Shown here: positions 41,341 to 53,284 of the stretch, one piece after another
Layout of the letters: each line of letters begins with the position of its first letter
Numbering within the stretch: the stretch's first letter is position 1
NCBI RefSeq assembly: GCF_963855985.1
Contig: NW_026973572.1
Span: 265,172-329,171 of the forward strand
DNA from: Ostrinia nubilalis
Lineage: Eukaryota > Arthropoda > Insecta > Lepidoptera > Crambidae
Length of the DNA stretch: 64,000 nt
Direction of reading: 5' to 3'
Position numbers and translations under genes: made by a program
Notes under the pieces: generated by a model
Databases searched by the model: none
Seen by the model: the letters and a program-made list of their open reading frames with translations, nothing else
Told to the model about the DNA's origin: nothing

Positions 41341-43608
41341 CCGTACCGCGCGGGAATAACTTGACATGTCATTTTTGCGAACTTTTCAGGGGAGCGATTT
41401 TAAAGTTTAGAGTTCCCTGGTAAATCGGAATTAATGATAATTGATATTTTTATGATTGAAATAAGCTAATTTGATGCATATCTTTCGATTGGCGTAAGAA
41501 TTTGATTAAATTATCTTCTTAATCTATTAAAAAAAAGACTTGTCAAGTTGTGTACCGACGACTTGTCAAGTTATTCACCAAAGAAAAACAAATATTTAAG
41601 GTGTAAAAATTGGATTTAAGTTATTTATTTTGAATGAAGTTTAAGTAAAAAAAAACAAAACATAAAAATAGAACATATTTTTATCACTTTTGCAATGAAA
41701 TAGTACCAAATTTATTAGAAAAATCAAATATAATCGCAGATTATTATCGCTTTTGATCAGGTAATTGTATGTTTACTTAAAATTTTAAAAAAGACAAATA
41801 AAAGAACAAAAGCCATGCTTCATAACAAGCACAATTAATTTTAATTATTTTAAACTTACCATTAAGCTTAAAATAATTAAAATTAGCTGGATACATTTTT
41901 GCGTAAGGTCGACACGCCCTTACGCGTCCACCGTCCAGTTCACGTCCAAATGACGGATCACTCTAGAACGAAAGCTATTGCTATGATTCCCTGAATGTAT
42001 GACACGTAAACCCACATTAAAAAAATCTTATAGCATGCTACCGTTTTTGCCAAAAATAAATCCCACATGAGCAGGTGCGCGTTTCAAGGTAAGTTTTTAA
42101 TATATTTACGTCTAGTTTGGGATTTACCGCAGTCTTTAAGCCTTAACCATGAACCATACAATACGGATAATGATATCGGTGATTGTACTTTATTAAATGA
42201 CACTTAAAATAAGGTGGATGCGAATTTACTACAATGCAATTTCCACTTTGCGTCAGAAGTGATCGCAGTCTGGTCTAACTGGGTCTAAGATATTAAAATA
42301 TACAAAACAATGCATGTTTTATATCATGTAAAACGTTATTTACATGAAGTATCGAACACAAAGATTTTTTTCAGTACTTAAGCCTTTTCCTGGACGCTAA
42401 TACACGCTCTTAATGTAGCTTACCCTTGTAATAGCCAATTTGCGTCCACATTATCACGACTTTTTTCTAAATACAGACGTTGTAAATAATATTAAAAAGC
42501 AAACTGTGCCTAGAGAGGATACCATATTGCAAATTGAGCCATACTATTGAAATTTCAAAAAATGAAATAAGCTAAAATATATGTCTGTTTATAATTATTA
42601 AGTGTGATACCTAAATATTTTGAATACCAATTAGTAAGATTTTATTTATGTTTTTTTATTTCCATGCTGTTATTAATTATTAGTGATTTTGAATGCATTT
42701 TTTCTATATTTTATTAATATTACAAAGATAATATTAAAACTTCTAATGGTTTAGAGCAAGTTTAATACTATACTTATAAAGACTAATTTAAGGGAGCATA
42801 ATGACAACAATTTTTCGTTCAACATGATTACGAAAAATTTTATATTATTTTTATTCCTCAAATCTACCAATTCACTAAATGGACGAGATCTGGCGTATCG
42901 ACCCTACTTACTTTTACCTCATCATTATTCATAAAAAATGTCATTGAAGTCAAATAGACTATAAAAATAAAATTATCCGGAACTTAAAATTGACCTAAAA
43001 GTTTATTATTAGATTTTTACTTAAATTCTGTTGTCAAACGAAATATTAGTCTGTTATGAAAAAACATTAGTAGATAGTACCTACCTATTGACTAAACTTA
43101 TCCTTCTTCTTTCAACTTGCTATTTAAACGTTAATTTAGTTTTAAACTATTGAAAATAGTAATAAAAGTAATAATTAACGCTTAAATATATTAAAAAAAT
43201 ATTGACTGCGTGCATAACATAACAAGACAACTGCACATATCATGGATGTGTTTAGTACTCAGAGGGGATCATAACTTGATAACTGTTTTTGTCAAATTAA
43301 AAACGAAAATCCATAAATGTATAAGTCGAGATATTAATAAATACATGTTCTGACATACATTGATAAATCGAAATATAAATGTTTGTAAGAATAATATTAA
43401 TTGGATATATCGTTATGTCAAATATTTATTGCCTAAATTAGAGATATTTACTTATGAACAAGAGCTGTATTTCAAGTATTTTTGGGTATTTCGAGTTGAG
43501 TTTTTTATACCAGTAGGGTATAAGCAGTATAAGGTAGAGGAAGCGCTTAAGCTAATAAAAAAAAAAAAAGTGCAGGTCGAGATGTCAAGTTATTCCCGCG
43601 CGGTACGG
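41341..43608. mobile_element. 2.27-kb TIR transposon without transposase
   Basis: Inverted ends start CCGTACCGCGCGGGAATAAC and continue with TTGACAT (27 bp), flanked by AAAT (41337-41340, 43609-43612). A subterminal ACTTGTCAAGTT-type motif appears twice near 41538-41573 and echoes the TTGACA in the TIR. The interior is AT-rich with no convincing ORF, plus a 17-bp-arm hairpin (TTTTAATTATTTTAA..., about 41837-41885). Confidence 0.75.
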
Positions 43609-43612
43609 AAAT

Positions 43613-44740
43613 GATATTGAAATTTGTGTTCGCGGGTTCGATAATACGTATTTTAGTAATTATAAAATGCTAATAAAATCAAAATTGATATTTTGTGGCT
43701 TACGATTATTTACTTAGGAGGCATCGATATTTTGTTTATTTATTATTAATCTATTTTTATTTTCAGATTTCGATCGCGAATGGAGTTTACTAGAATGTTG
43801 CCAAATGTGTATTACTATTTTTGTACAAATTTTTCTACGTTATACTTGACATGGTTATATTCATTATACCCAGTAAGTATTATTTTATTACTATGAATTT
43901 TGAATACCGAAATAGATGCTACAAAACACATCTGATAGAACGCATGGGAGCGTTTAGCGACATCGCATTCATCAGCCATATTCTTCCTCGTTTGATACAG
44001 AAGCCGTGTCATCATGCCAAGATATCGACGGTCCCTACGTATAAAAACGTATCTGAAAACGGCCAATTTTACAGGAGAGCGGTTTGAAGGTTTAAACATG
44101 TGTAGCTCGCGTTCTATTTATCATACATTGATGAAATTTGGTATAATAGTTTTATATGAGGTATGTTTTATAAAACATGAAGAATTATCAAAAAATAATC
44201 ACAATAAGTGTATTATTTGTCATTTACTCACTTATACAACGGAAAGTTTCTAATTACAAATGACGTAAGTGGTACTTACTGACTTTTACGTGGGAGTAAT
44301 ATGTTTGTTTAAATTATTAACTGCCACATAAGTAATTGTACACGGGAACAAAGTTCAGCTACTACTGACCGTTACTCTCACTCTAGGCCCATAGTCCTGC
44401 TTGACGAGGCATAACAGCGTCCCGTCTCGTTTTCCAGATAGTTGCATATTAGAGGCACTTCAATACCTTAAGATTCTTCCTTATGTAAGGCGTCTTTTGA
44501 CTAAAGAATACCTGTAGAACCGGTAAATTTTCTTTGTCAATAGTACCGACCAGGTTTGACAGCATGGCATCGAGTCCGAAGATCCACATGGCTCTTTTTT
44601 GAGTTCGATCTTGTGGAACATTTAATACGACTGGGTACTAAATGGAACCCTTTTCAAGGGCATAGATATTTCAAGGTATCATCTGTCATGCAGATAGTTT
44701 CATCATTACAAGAATATTCTCATAAATAAATAAATAACTT
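43613..44740. other. Spacer with a small unassigned ORF
   Basis: A minus-strand ATG ORF of 94 codons (43815-44099) is rich in basic residues (FIRRDRRYLGMMTRLLYQTR) and matches no family I recognise. A 22-base stretch within it (44022-44043) recurs inverted at 46782-46803. Possibly an old exon or repeat. Confidence 0.35.
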
Positions 44741-45905
44741 TCACAGCGAGGCGGCTTGCCTGGGCGCCACAGACGGCATTATGGTCGCCCTAGGCCAGGG
44801 ACCACATATATTTAAAGGCATCCCTGACACCTTCACCTGCCGCCCACACCACTGTCAAAACTAAGGCCCAGATTAAATATCTAAGAGTGATCCTGTTAAT
44901 CACCAGTGACGCCAAGTAGTGAGCGCAAATACGGTGACCTTAACTGTATATAACCAGTGGCAGCTCGCACTTTTTCCAATCCGTCGCCGTGCGAATGGAA
45001 GGCAGCTTGCTTTTTGGTGGCTGCTTCCCTAATTTGGAGGTTCGAAAACTCTATGTTGGAAGGTTATGGAGAAAGGCCGGGAGCTCTGTACTGGCACCCT
45101 CAAAAGCAAGATTCTGTCCCATCTAAGGCATCACCCTCATAGGGAAGGGTAACGCTGCCCATCTTCTAAGACCTTAACAGGCCCAGAAAGTGTACAGGGC
45201 TACATCGTCGGCTTTAACGCAGCGTGAAGAACGAGGTGAAAGCTCCGCCATAGGAGGACAGAGAGGGCGTTTGACATGAGACTCGCTAGACTGTGCTGTA
45301 GTCTAATAGTTGTTAAACCACCTCGCCGTGGGCCGTGGCTAAGTTGGGTCGCCGAACATTATTCGCACTCGTGCTGAAGTTTAAGGTTGCTCTAGTGATC
45401 GTACCATGACTGGGCACGGATCCTTCGAGCCCTACCTGTATTGCGGTGGCTAGGAGCATACGACACACCATATTCTTGCGGGATAGCATAGTCAAAGCTA
45501 TGGGGACGATAACAAAAGTTGGATGGTAATGAATCACCTCTATCTGAGAAGACAAGGTGCCGCAAGAAGCTGCGGCACGATAGCGCGACTACGAACCAAG
45601 TTCGGGTGCATTTGAATTCGCTCCAGGGAAGGTGACATTATGACTGCCACCTATCTTCCTTCCTCGATAATGACCAGCGTAACGGGGGCGTGAGGCCGCA
45701 CGGGAGGCATTGCCTAGATAAGCCACCACCACCGTCTGCTGACGGTGAGTGTGTGTACGGGAAAGCTGTGTACTTCCAGTTGCTCTCGTCCCAACTGTCG
45801 CCGTGTAGGTAGGAGATCTTTGTCCGGAATCTCAAAGCTAGCACTTATAGCGAGTGACGGGGCACCAGGGTATTTTTAGTGGGTATACCTCATCCTTCTA
45901 ACGGG
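44741..45905. repeat. Unassigned repeat-like segment of higher GC
   Basis: Base composition is visibly less AT-rich than on either side, without long ORFs. Phrases such as AAACCACCTCGCCGTGGGCC and GGCACCAGGGTATTTTTAGTG look like lepidopteran non-LTR element sequence, but I cannot assign a clade. Only one copy is in the window. Confidence 0.35.
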
Positions 45906-46998
45906 TATATTATGTTTGCAATATCATGAAAGCATTATCATGTAATAGTAGATTCTAAATGCAGTTAATTTAAACTTTTGTTTGTAAGTGTTACCTGCTT
46001 ATCTTTATTTCTGAATGCCTTAATAATAATATGCTTAATAAATAAATAAAATAAATTTTACGATTTTTTACTTGTATCTTGTATTATAAAGTAGCATAGG
46101 AGAAGAACTTGGTTGCGTTGAGTCTAATAAATGACCCAAGATACTTCGTCGTGTTGTATATCATATTTTATATTGTTTTGTCTTCACTTTTATGTCCACC
46201 AGATGTTGCTAAAATACAATTTCTCAGCGTAAAACACCGTTACTGGCACTAACTTATAGACATAAAACAAACTTTTCCAAAGTAAAACATTTATAGTGGC
46301 AGTTACGGCTAGAAGATACTTGAATTTTCCGACGTAAAAATAAGTAAGTGCCACCTAATTATAATAGTAACTTTAATTTTCCCTAGTAAAACAACGCAAC
46401 TACCTTATGCCTACAGTTAACTGATTAATTTGCCGTTGGTATAATGTTGAGTGAAATAAATTAAGTCAGAAACCATAATAATGCATATTTCCTTCATAAA
46501 TTACGTATCAATTTACTCGATCTGCGCGAATGAAAGTGGCAGTTGCGGGGCTGGGCGCGCGGAGTAAGGCGTGCGGTCCAACGTAAAATTTCTTAACTCC
46601 CACTAATGCAATTTTACTGCGGAAATCGTTCTAATTTTGTAGTTGCGGGATTTGTTTTTTGACGTTTTAAGGTTCAATTTGAATAAAAACTGTATGTTTT
46701 TTTAACTGAGCCGAAACTGTTGGGTGCTCTGAAGGTTTTGCAAACAAAAACGGCAAATCACGGAACTGGTAGATACTGAATTATACGTAGGGACCGTCGA
46801 TATGTGAGAGCGAATGCCAGATAGCAGGATTCATCATGCCCACTGAGATCCCCTCCCACATTTTCTCCCATCCGATGATTGCCATTTTTTACCCAACTCT
46901 GTGACCCACTTTCAATATGGGAATTCCCGTCGCTCCCAATCCCTACGTATCCCGACCCGTGTTTCTATATTTTCAATAAAATATATTTTCTTTTTCAG
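45906..46998. other. AT-rich spacer leading to a splice acceptor
   Basis: It contains loose repeats of a GTAAAAC / AGTGGCAGTTACGG type (about 46225-46560). The end (46975-46998) is a pyrimidine-rich acceptor for the candidate exon at 46999. Otherwise nothing recognisable. Confidence 0.4.
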
Positions 46999-49900
46999 GT
47001 GCAGCTTGGTGACCCTCGGCGTCCCAACCGGAGCAGCGTCCCGAACTTCTGGTTTCCCGATGACAAGCAGTTTTTTAAGCCTCGCAGATCCAGACGACGA
47101 CAGCAGTAAGTTTTTACCAACATTTTTAATATTTTTAATTTTGTGTACCAATACTAGCTCGAGTTTACCATGAAACCGATACCAGATTGTCCCATAATAA
47201 TTTCTGAATTTTTTATCTTTACTTTTGTTTCTAGTCAATAAATTTTTAATATACAAAATTTTGCCGCCGCCGTCAAGACCCACTTGGCCTTCCAAAACTC
47301 TCTCTCTCATCGGGTCCAGGACATGAGTCGAGAACACCACCCAGTCGCAGCCACCGAAGATCGGAGCCACACCTTCACCTATTGCGCACGAGCCGGGTTC
47401 GCTAGGAACCCTGGCGAGATCGTCGTTGCTTCCCACAATGACCACCTTAGCAGTACGCAACAGACGATCTGTACCTCTAGTACGAAAAACTTTCGAGTTC
47501 GTTTCGTTGCGTATTCAAAGTGTCATCGAAAAATTTTGTATGAAAAATTAAACAGCGCCCCCTATACTATAGCCGCCCTAGGGGGCGCTGTTTAATTTTT
47601 CATACAAAATTTTTCGATGACACTGAATACGCAACGAAACGAACTCGAAAGTTTTTCGTACTAGAGGTACTGGCCAATGCGTCCCATCGTCTGCGTACTG
47701 GACACGCGTTACTGAAGGCGTTGTGGTCAATTTTATCGTACTTGGCCGATGAGCAATTTTTGCAGGAGGCGTTAGTACCAGCCAGAAAGTCCGCACACTC
47801 GGTCTTGAGATGCGGGCCCCCGCAGTGGCTGCACAGGTCAACTGTCTCAGTGCAGAAGCGTTTTCCATGGCCGTAGCCAAGGCACCTCGTACACTGGACC
47901 AACGGGGACTGATCTTCGACCCTGACCTGCTGCAAATCCACATGCAGGGAACCGCCATCAATAGCCCTCCGCCAAACGGCGGGTGAAGTAGCGACCACAA
48001 CATGGTTAGTGTGCGGATTCCTGGCGCGCTTTTTAAATTTGATCTGCAAACGATCCTCCCCGTCGCCGAGGTCGCGAAACAAGTCCTTGTTTTGGCTCCT
48101 GATTGCCTTAAGGATGTCCTCGTCGCTGTTAAGCAACAGAACATCCTTAAGGAGCAGGAGCGGGTCCTTGTTCTTCACCTCCTCGACGACGAGACGATCG
48201 CCCGCACTCTCTATTCTAGCTTTGACTTTCGCTCTCTCCTCCTTAGATCCGCAGCTCATTATGATCTTATTTATTTTATTTATTTAAAGACTTTATTGCA
48301 CACACAACAATGTTCCGTACAAAAAGGCGAGCTTAATGCCATACGTCATTCTCTACCAGCTGACCTTGAGCAAAACAGAGATATTGAGTAGGCGGTGCTA
48401 AAAAGCTACAAAAATGTACACAATATAATACATAAAATATTATAATATATATTTATACAAAATATATACATAAATACATACATATAATTTATATAAAATG
48501 GATGACGAGAGGTAAGGGAGGATAGGAGAGGATAAGGGAGAAAAGGAGAGAATAAGGGAGATCAAGACGACATGATGCGTTCAAGAAAATGTTTGCGCAC
48601 AGAGTTTTTGAAAACAAACTTACTAGGAGCCTGCCTGATGTTCTCGGGAAGAGCGTTCCAAAGGCGAATGGAATTGAGGAGAAATGAATTAGAGAGGAAA
48701 CCAGTGCGGTGGGAAGGAGTGGAGAGAAGGAGCGTGTTGGACGAACGAAGTTGACGTGCGTGCGTCGAACTCAGAAGTTTAAACTGAGTTTTCAAATAGG
48801 AAGGGGAGTTAGGGTCATTTAAGATGGTAAAAAGGGTGGTAAGGATTCTAACATTGCGCCGTCCAGGGACAGGTAGCCAATGGAGCTCAGACCGGTGGGA
48901 AGAGACATGGTCATATTTGCGAAGACAAAATATGAACCGGATGCAATTGTTCAGAAGGCGGTCCAGTTTGTTGAGGAGAACTTGATTAAGGTCCGGATAA
49001 CACACATCAGCATAATCGATGACCGGAAGAATAAGAGCGTGGACAAGCGAAATCTTGGTTTTAACAGGGAGAAAATACTTCAATCTCCAAAGAGAGCGCA
49101 GTGTGGCGGTGACCCTTCGACTAACCTCGGAAACATGTGTCGTCCAGCTTAGAGTAGAATCGAGATATAGACCCAAATTTTTAACACTGGTACAGTATGG
49201 TATATCGACACCGTTATAGGCGACAGAAGCGACACCATCCAGATTTAAACGGCACAGTTGACGTTGGCTGCCGATAATTATCGCCTGGCATTTGTTAGGG
49301 TTAACAGCGACGCCATAAGGATATGACCATACCCTGATATGCTCAAGGTCATCATTTATGCGTTGGACAGCCTGGTCAATTTCATCGAAGCGACAGTGCC
49401 GATACAGTTGGAGGTCGTCGGCATACAGATGGTGAGATGAACCAATACCGAAGGTAATAGAATTAATAAAAATGGAGAAAAGAAGAGGAGAAAGTATACC
49501 ACCCTGCGGAACACCAGTCACGAGGTCGCGCCAGTGGGAAATAATTTTATCTAAACGTACGGCCTGTTGGCGACCGCAGAGGTAGGAAGCGAACCAATTC
49601 ATAACGACAGGTGACATATTGTAGCGGGATAACATGGAAAGGAGGACTTCATGGTCAACTGTGTTGAAGGCATTAGAGAAGTCGATGAGTACAAGAAGTG
49701 TTAGTTGGGCATGTTCCATTCCCATCCTAATGTCTTCCGTCACCTTGAGTAATGCGGTGCTGGTGCTGTGGCCGGGCCGGAAACCAGATTGGAAAGGACT
49801 GAGGAGGTTGTTTGTGAAGATGAGTTTTGACAGTTGGGAGTGGACAACCGCCTCAAGGATTTTTGACAGGAAAGGTAGTATGGAAATAGGCCTGAAGTTA

Positions 49901-51247
49901 TTTAAGGTGGCAGGATTGGGTATTTTTGGGAGAGGAGTTACAAAGGCTTTGCACCAGATGCGAGGAAATGAGCCAGAGGACAAGGAGAAGTTTATGATGT
50001 GGGTAATAAAAGGAAGGAGGAATTCGAGGAGCATTAGAATCATGGTCCGGCCAATGTCATCAAAACCTACCGCTTTTGGTCTTCTGGTCTTTCGCTTTCC
50101 GGATCCTTTCGACCTTGATCCATCCTTCCTTCGCATTTACTGCCTTCCTCACTTTACTCAGCACAGCGTCCCCGGTGTCGTAGACGTCCTCCGAGGACAC
50201 TATGACTGAGTGAAGTGTCTTCGTCACTGGCGACTTCCCACCCGAGTGCTGAGGCGGCGCAGCCGCCACAACACTCGCATAGGTGGCCGCCGTGTCCAGC
50301 TTAACCGTCTGCCTCTCCATTTTCGTTCGGATCTCGTCTAATTTCTTGTTGTTTTCTGTCAATAGTCTATTATTTTCCTCTATCTTTGTCATAATCCTAT
50401 CAGACTCAATCCTATCACACGTCACTTCCTCTCTTCCTGTCTCCCCCGCTCCCCTCTCAGAATCCCCGCCACTCCCCCCCTCTTTCCTCTCCGTCTCTGA
50501 GTCCTTGATAAGTTGGTAAAGTCTATCCAGACACCGGGTGACCTCGACTTTAATCTCAGTCCTGAGATTACGCGCGTCACCCAGGTTGGTCTTAGCCTTT
50601 ACCAAGGCGGCCCTCGCCTGGGCAACTCTGTCCGAGCTGGTGGTCTGCTTGCCCGCAACGGGGCTGTCGGCGGGAACGGAAGGCTTCTTTGCCGCCTTTG
50701 TGCCCTGCGAGGGCGCCGGCTTAGTCCTGGGCCTGGATGGGCCTGCCTGAGGGGCAACCGGTCTGTGCTCGATCGAGGAGGAGTCGCCGAAGCCGATCTC
50801 GAACTCCCCTATGCTTCGCCGGACGTTGGTGGTTGTGATCGATGGTGAGATCACTATCGGTGACCTTCTACGCACCGGCGAAGTCCGGGGTGAAGGATCC
50901 CGGCGTTTGACGGGGGTCCTGAGACCGAGAACCATCCTGTGGTCGGTCAGAGGTACGCGTCTCTATGTATACGCCTTGAAATTGAAGAAAAATCAACGGT
51001 CCGTATGACCGCTTGAAAGCAAGATAAAATAAAAAGTTTGTAAAAGTTATATAAAGAATAAAATGTAAAAATAAAATTGCTCAATAAAAATTTCCCTTTT
51101 TACAGGTACTAACAGTCAAGGCGGCGATCGTTGCGGTACCGGTGAGTTGAATTTTGTGTATGTCAATTTTTAATTTGTGTGCGTGTTTTATTTTCAGATG
51201 CCGGTAGTCGCAGCGTCGCAGCCAAGCGGTCAAATAGAAGAATTTAA
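46999..51247 (+). CDS. Candidate spliced gene end: three exons with antisense gag in the first intron
   Basis: Candidate exons are 46999-47105 (107 nt), 51106-51141 (36 nt) and 51198-51247 (coding to TAA). Each has canonical borders: TTTTTCAG|G, CA|GTAAGT, TTTACAG|G, CCG|GTGAGT, TTTTCAG|A. One frame stays open across both junctions (codons AGT and GAT are split), giving 63 residues ending in a basic SRSVAAKRSNRRI. AATAAA follows at 51270-51275. Upstream exons are not identified and no family is recognised. The 4-kb first intron contains the antisense R1-like gag. A decayed paralogue of the first exon lies at 29175-29301 beside the other gag copy. Confidence 0.38.
47471..47670. mobile_element. 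200-bp palindromic MITE
   Basis: Long inverted arms start GTACCTCTAGTACGAAAAAC and run ~92 bp to CAGCGCCCCCT, with a ~16-bp centre. It is inserted in the 3' end of the gag; the uninterrupted site is seen in copy 1 near 29572. The target duplication is ambiguous. Confidence 0.82.
48269..50079 (-). mobile_element. 5'-truncated CR1/L2-like LINE inserted in the gag
   Basis: It is flanked by TCTT on both sides (48265-48268, 50080-50083). The 3' end on the minus strand has AATAAA and an AAATA-type tail (48269-48290). The 5' end starts mid-RT, as expected from incomplete reverse transcription. Confidence 0.8.
48562..50078 (-). CDS. Reverse transcriptase fragment of a CR1/L2-like LINE
   Basis: It is open from the truncated 5' edge to the stop at 48562. 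RT blocks seen: NNFRPISILPFLSKILE, FQSGFRPGHSTSTALL, LVLIDFSNAFNTVDH, VTGVPQGGILSPLLFSI and catalytic HLYADDLQLY (about 49400-49430). A thumb and C-terminal region ends ...SVRKHFLERIMSS. The endonuclease and the N-terminal RT part are missing. There are no stops, so the insertion is young. It is a different lineage from the LINE at 35484. Confidence 0.87.
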
Positions 51248-51275
51248 GCGGTAAAATTGTTTACCTGTCAATAAA

Positions 51276-52139
51276 AATGTATATAGTCCACGCAGTTGTG
51301 TCAAAGTCCTTAATCCTAAACTCAATTTGCCTTACAAATGTCAAAAAATACTATACCACTCGAAACCAGTCGAATCCGGAAAAATAATATTTTGCCCAAA
51401 CGAAAAACTCTACCTCCCTAGACACAAAAGGGTGGGTGGGCGGACAAATTTTTAAAGTTTTTGACGTCGGATCCCTACAAACGGGGTGTCTACGGATAGG
51501 GCTCGCCGAGACGAACACGAATAGCCGATAAACGTCGGGGGTGGCCCTATAAAATTTTGAAAATGACGTCCAAAAACCGTCTCAGATTTTACCCAAAACA
51601 CAAAAGTCCGCCAAAAAAGCAGAAATTAGTATGGAGCGGTGTCAATCGAACGTCAGGGGGATGCTAAACCGAAAGGGGTGAGTCTAAAGCGAAAGAATTT
51701 TGAAAATCGGACCAAAAATGACAAAGTTATAAAATTTAGTATGGAAATTTTCTAAGTCTAAATTAAAAATACAAAAAATTTAATAAATTTGCGAAATGAA
51801 ATTGTAGGGGTTAGGTTAGGTTAGGTTTTTTTTTTTTTATGTTTTCTCTGCACCTCTGACGATTGCATATCAGAGACTTTGATATTAGTTAGTTTTTAAT
51901 TTTTGCTCTATTGTGTTTTGAAGGGTTTTAGTTAGAAATATTTGCCAGTGTTTGTCGTCTTTTTTCATTTTTGCGATGTATAGTTTTGTGGGATATATGA
52001 GTTTGAATTTTTTGGTATTTTTATTTTGCTATAAATTTTGAAACAGTAATGAATTTGTCGGATTTTACTAATAGAATTGATCATACTACATTTCCAATTT
52101 GTTCATCTAATCATTTAAACACTTGATTTTTATGTTTAT
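51276..52139. other. Spacer with gag-unit leader homology and a short telomere-like tract
   Basis: Bases 51462-51625 match the leader at 30782-30975. At about 51809-51826 there is GGTTAGGTTAGGTTAGG followed by a T run. The remainder (51840-52139) is AT-rich with nothing recognised. Confidence 0.5.
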
Positions 52140-53029
52140 CTATTGTATTCTCATAATGCGGCTCATAAAGGCGGCCTTTATTTCAGGGTTAAGTTGCGGA
52201 GCATCGATAAACTTGCAGTTGCCCGGAGTGAGATATTTGTCGGATAATTCCTTCCGCATATCCTTAGACAATCCAGTCGTGGAATAATGCTGTAGTCGAA
52301 TGGCCAAGTCATTGTTGATGTCTTTTCCAAATTTTATTTGGGTTGTGGGGTCAATACCCAAAATTTCAAGAATATCACTGTCTAGTGTTGGCTCCAAGGG
52401 CTCAACTATTGTATCTGAAGCACCACTAGTGCCCTGGACAGGTTCAATCAAGGCTGAAGTCTCTGCTTCGATTATATCGCCAGATTGTTCTGAACGATTT
52501 TGCGGAATTTCCGACGGCAATGCATTATCGGCGGTATCTAAATTCGGTATTTCTATCGACAAGTTCAAATCTGTAGGTGTTACGTCGCCTGAAAACAGAC
52601 ATTTGTAACGGTGAGTACCTTAATATTTAGTTAAAAAACAGTCCTAATATACTGTTCGCCAAACTAAATTATAGGGTAGTAACAACTCCAAAGAGAAGAA
52701 CGCAAACCCAGGTACATGTAAACAATTATATTCACATAATTTAAATAAAGTAAAAGATAGCCCGGTAGCTACCCGCAATACTTTATGCTCGGTAAGAGAC
52801 AGCCCCTCGAACTGCTCGCAATACCGTTTGTTTGCGTTCAAGCAAACAAAAAATGAGTATTATGCGTCCATAACATAATAACACTTTACTAACCTTCTCT
52901 TTCCGATAGGTGTGACACTGAATCTGATGACGTTGAAACACGTCGCCTTTTGCGACGAATCTTCCGTTCTAACTTGCGTAACTTCCTATTTAGATATTCA
53001 ATATCGTCTTTAGACTTGCGTTTAGGCAT
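52140..53029 (-). CDS. Two-exon gene of unknown function (194 aa predicted)
   Basis: Exon 1 is 53029-52894 and exon 2 is 52588-52140, both on the minus strand. The intron has GAAG|GTTAGT donor and GTTTTCAG|GCG acceptor sites, and splicing keeps the frame (a Gly codon is split). The first exon encodes a very basic coiled-coil-like N-terminus (LNRKLRKLERKIRRKRRR). The second encodes an acidic stretch and then a compact segment with ILEILGIDPTTQIKFGKDI and LSDKYLTPGNCKFIDAPQLN. This resembles, from memory only, Gag-like N-terminal proteins of some insect transposons (possibly DIRS-type), but no function is assigned. The C-terminus may be truncated. Confidence 0.55.
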
Positions 53030-53284
53030 TTTCAAACACTTTTCACTATTATTTTTCGATATAGATAGAAACTTCTGAGGCACGTACGTACAGACGAAGC
53101 ACTAAAGCACGAATGACGCGAAGATGGAAGCAAAAGGCAGAGGGTGTACTTACAACTACCCTCAGAAAATTTTAATAATTTAAAATTTTTTTTTAAGTAC
53201 TCTCAAAATTGTGCGTATATGGCGACCCGCTACGCGATACTACATGTTGTTTATATGCTAATCTCGAGGACGAAGCCGAGTATA
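53030..53284. other. Spacer upstream of the two-exon gene
   Basis: It includes the likely 5' untranslated region of the minus-strand gene (53030-53110). No other feature is seen; the BEL relic begins near 53285. Confidence 0.4.

Larger units (their letters stand above)
47447..50935 (-). pseudogene. R1-like LINE ORF1 (Gag) copy 2, split by a LINE and a MITE
   Basis: The ATG at 50935 starts a basic, Ser/Pro-rich N-terminus (RTPVKRRDPSPRTSPVRR), then a coiled coil and the conserved core. The frame is broken at 50080 by the LINE at 48269-50079 and resumes at 48268. The core (NPHTNHVVVATSPAVWRRAI) and three knuckles (CTRCLGYGHGKRFC, CSHCGGPHLKTEC, CKNC...) follow. The C-terminus is cut by the 200-bp MITE, and its last codons with stop lie at about 47447-47470. 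Apart from the two insertions I see no stops. As in copy 1, no ORF2 follows the gag. Gag would bind RNA. Confidence 0.82.

Noticed and set aside
45313..45844. Small minus-strand ORFs in the higher-GC segment
   Set aside because: They are short and overlapping, with no domain; the segment is better treated as an unassigned repeat.
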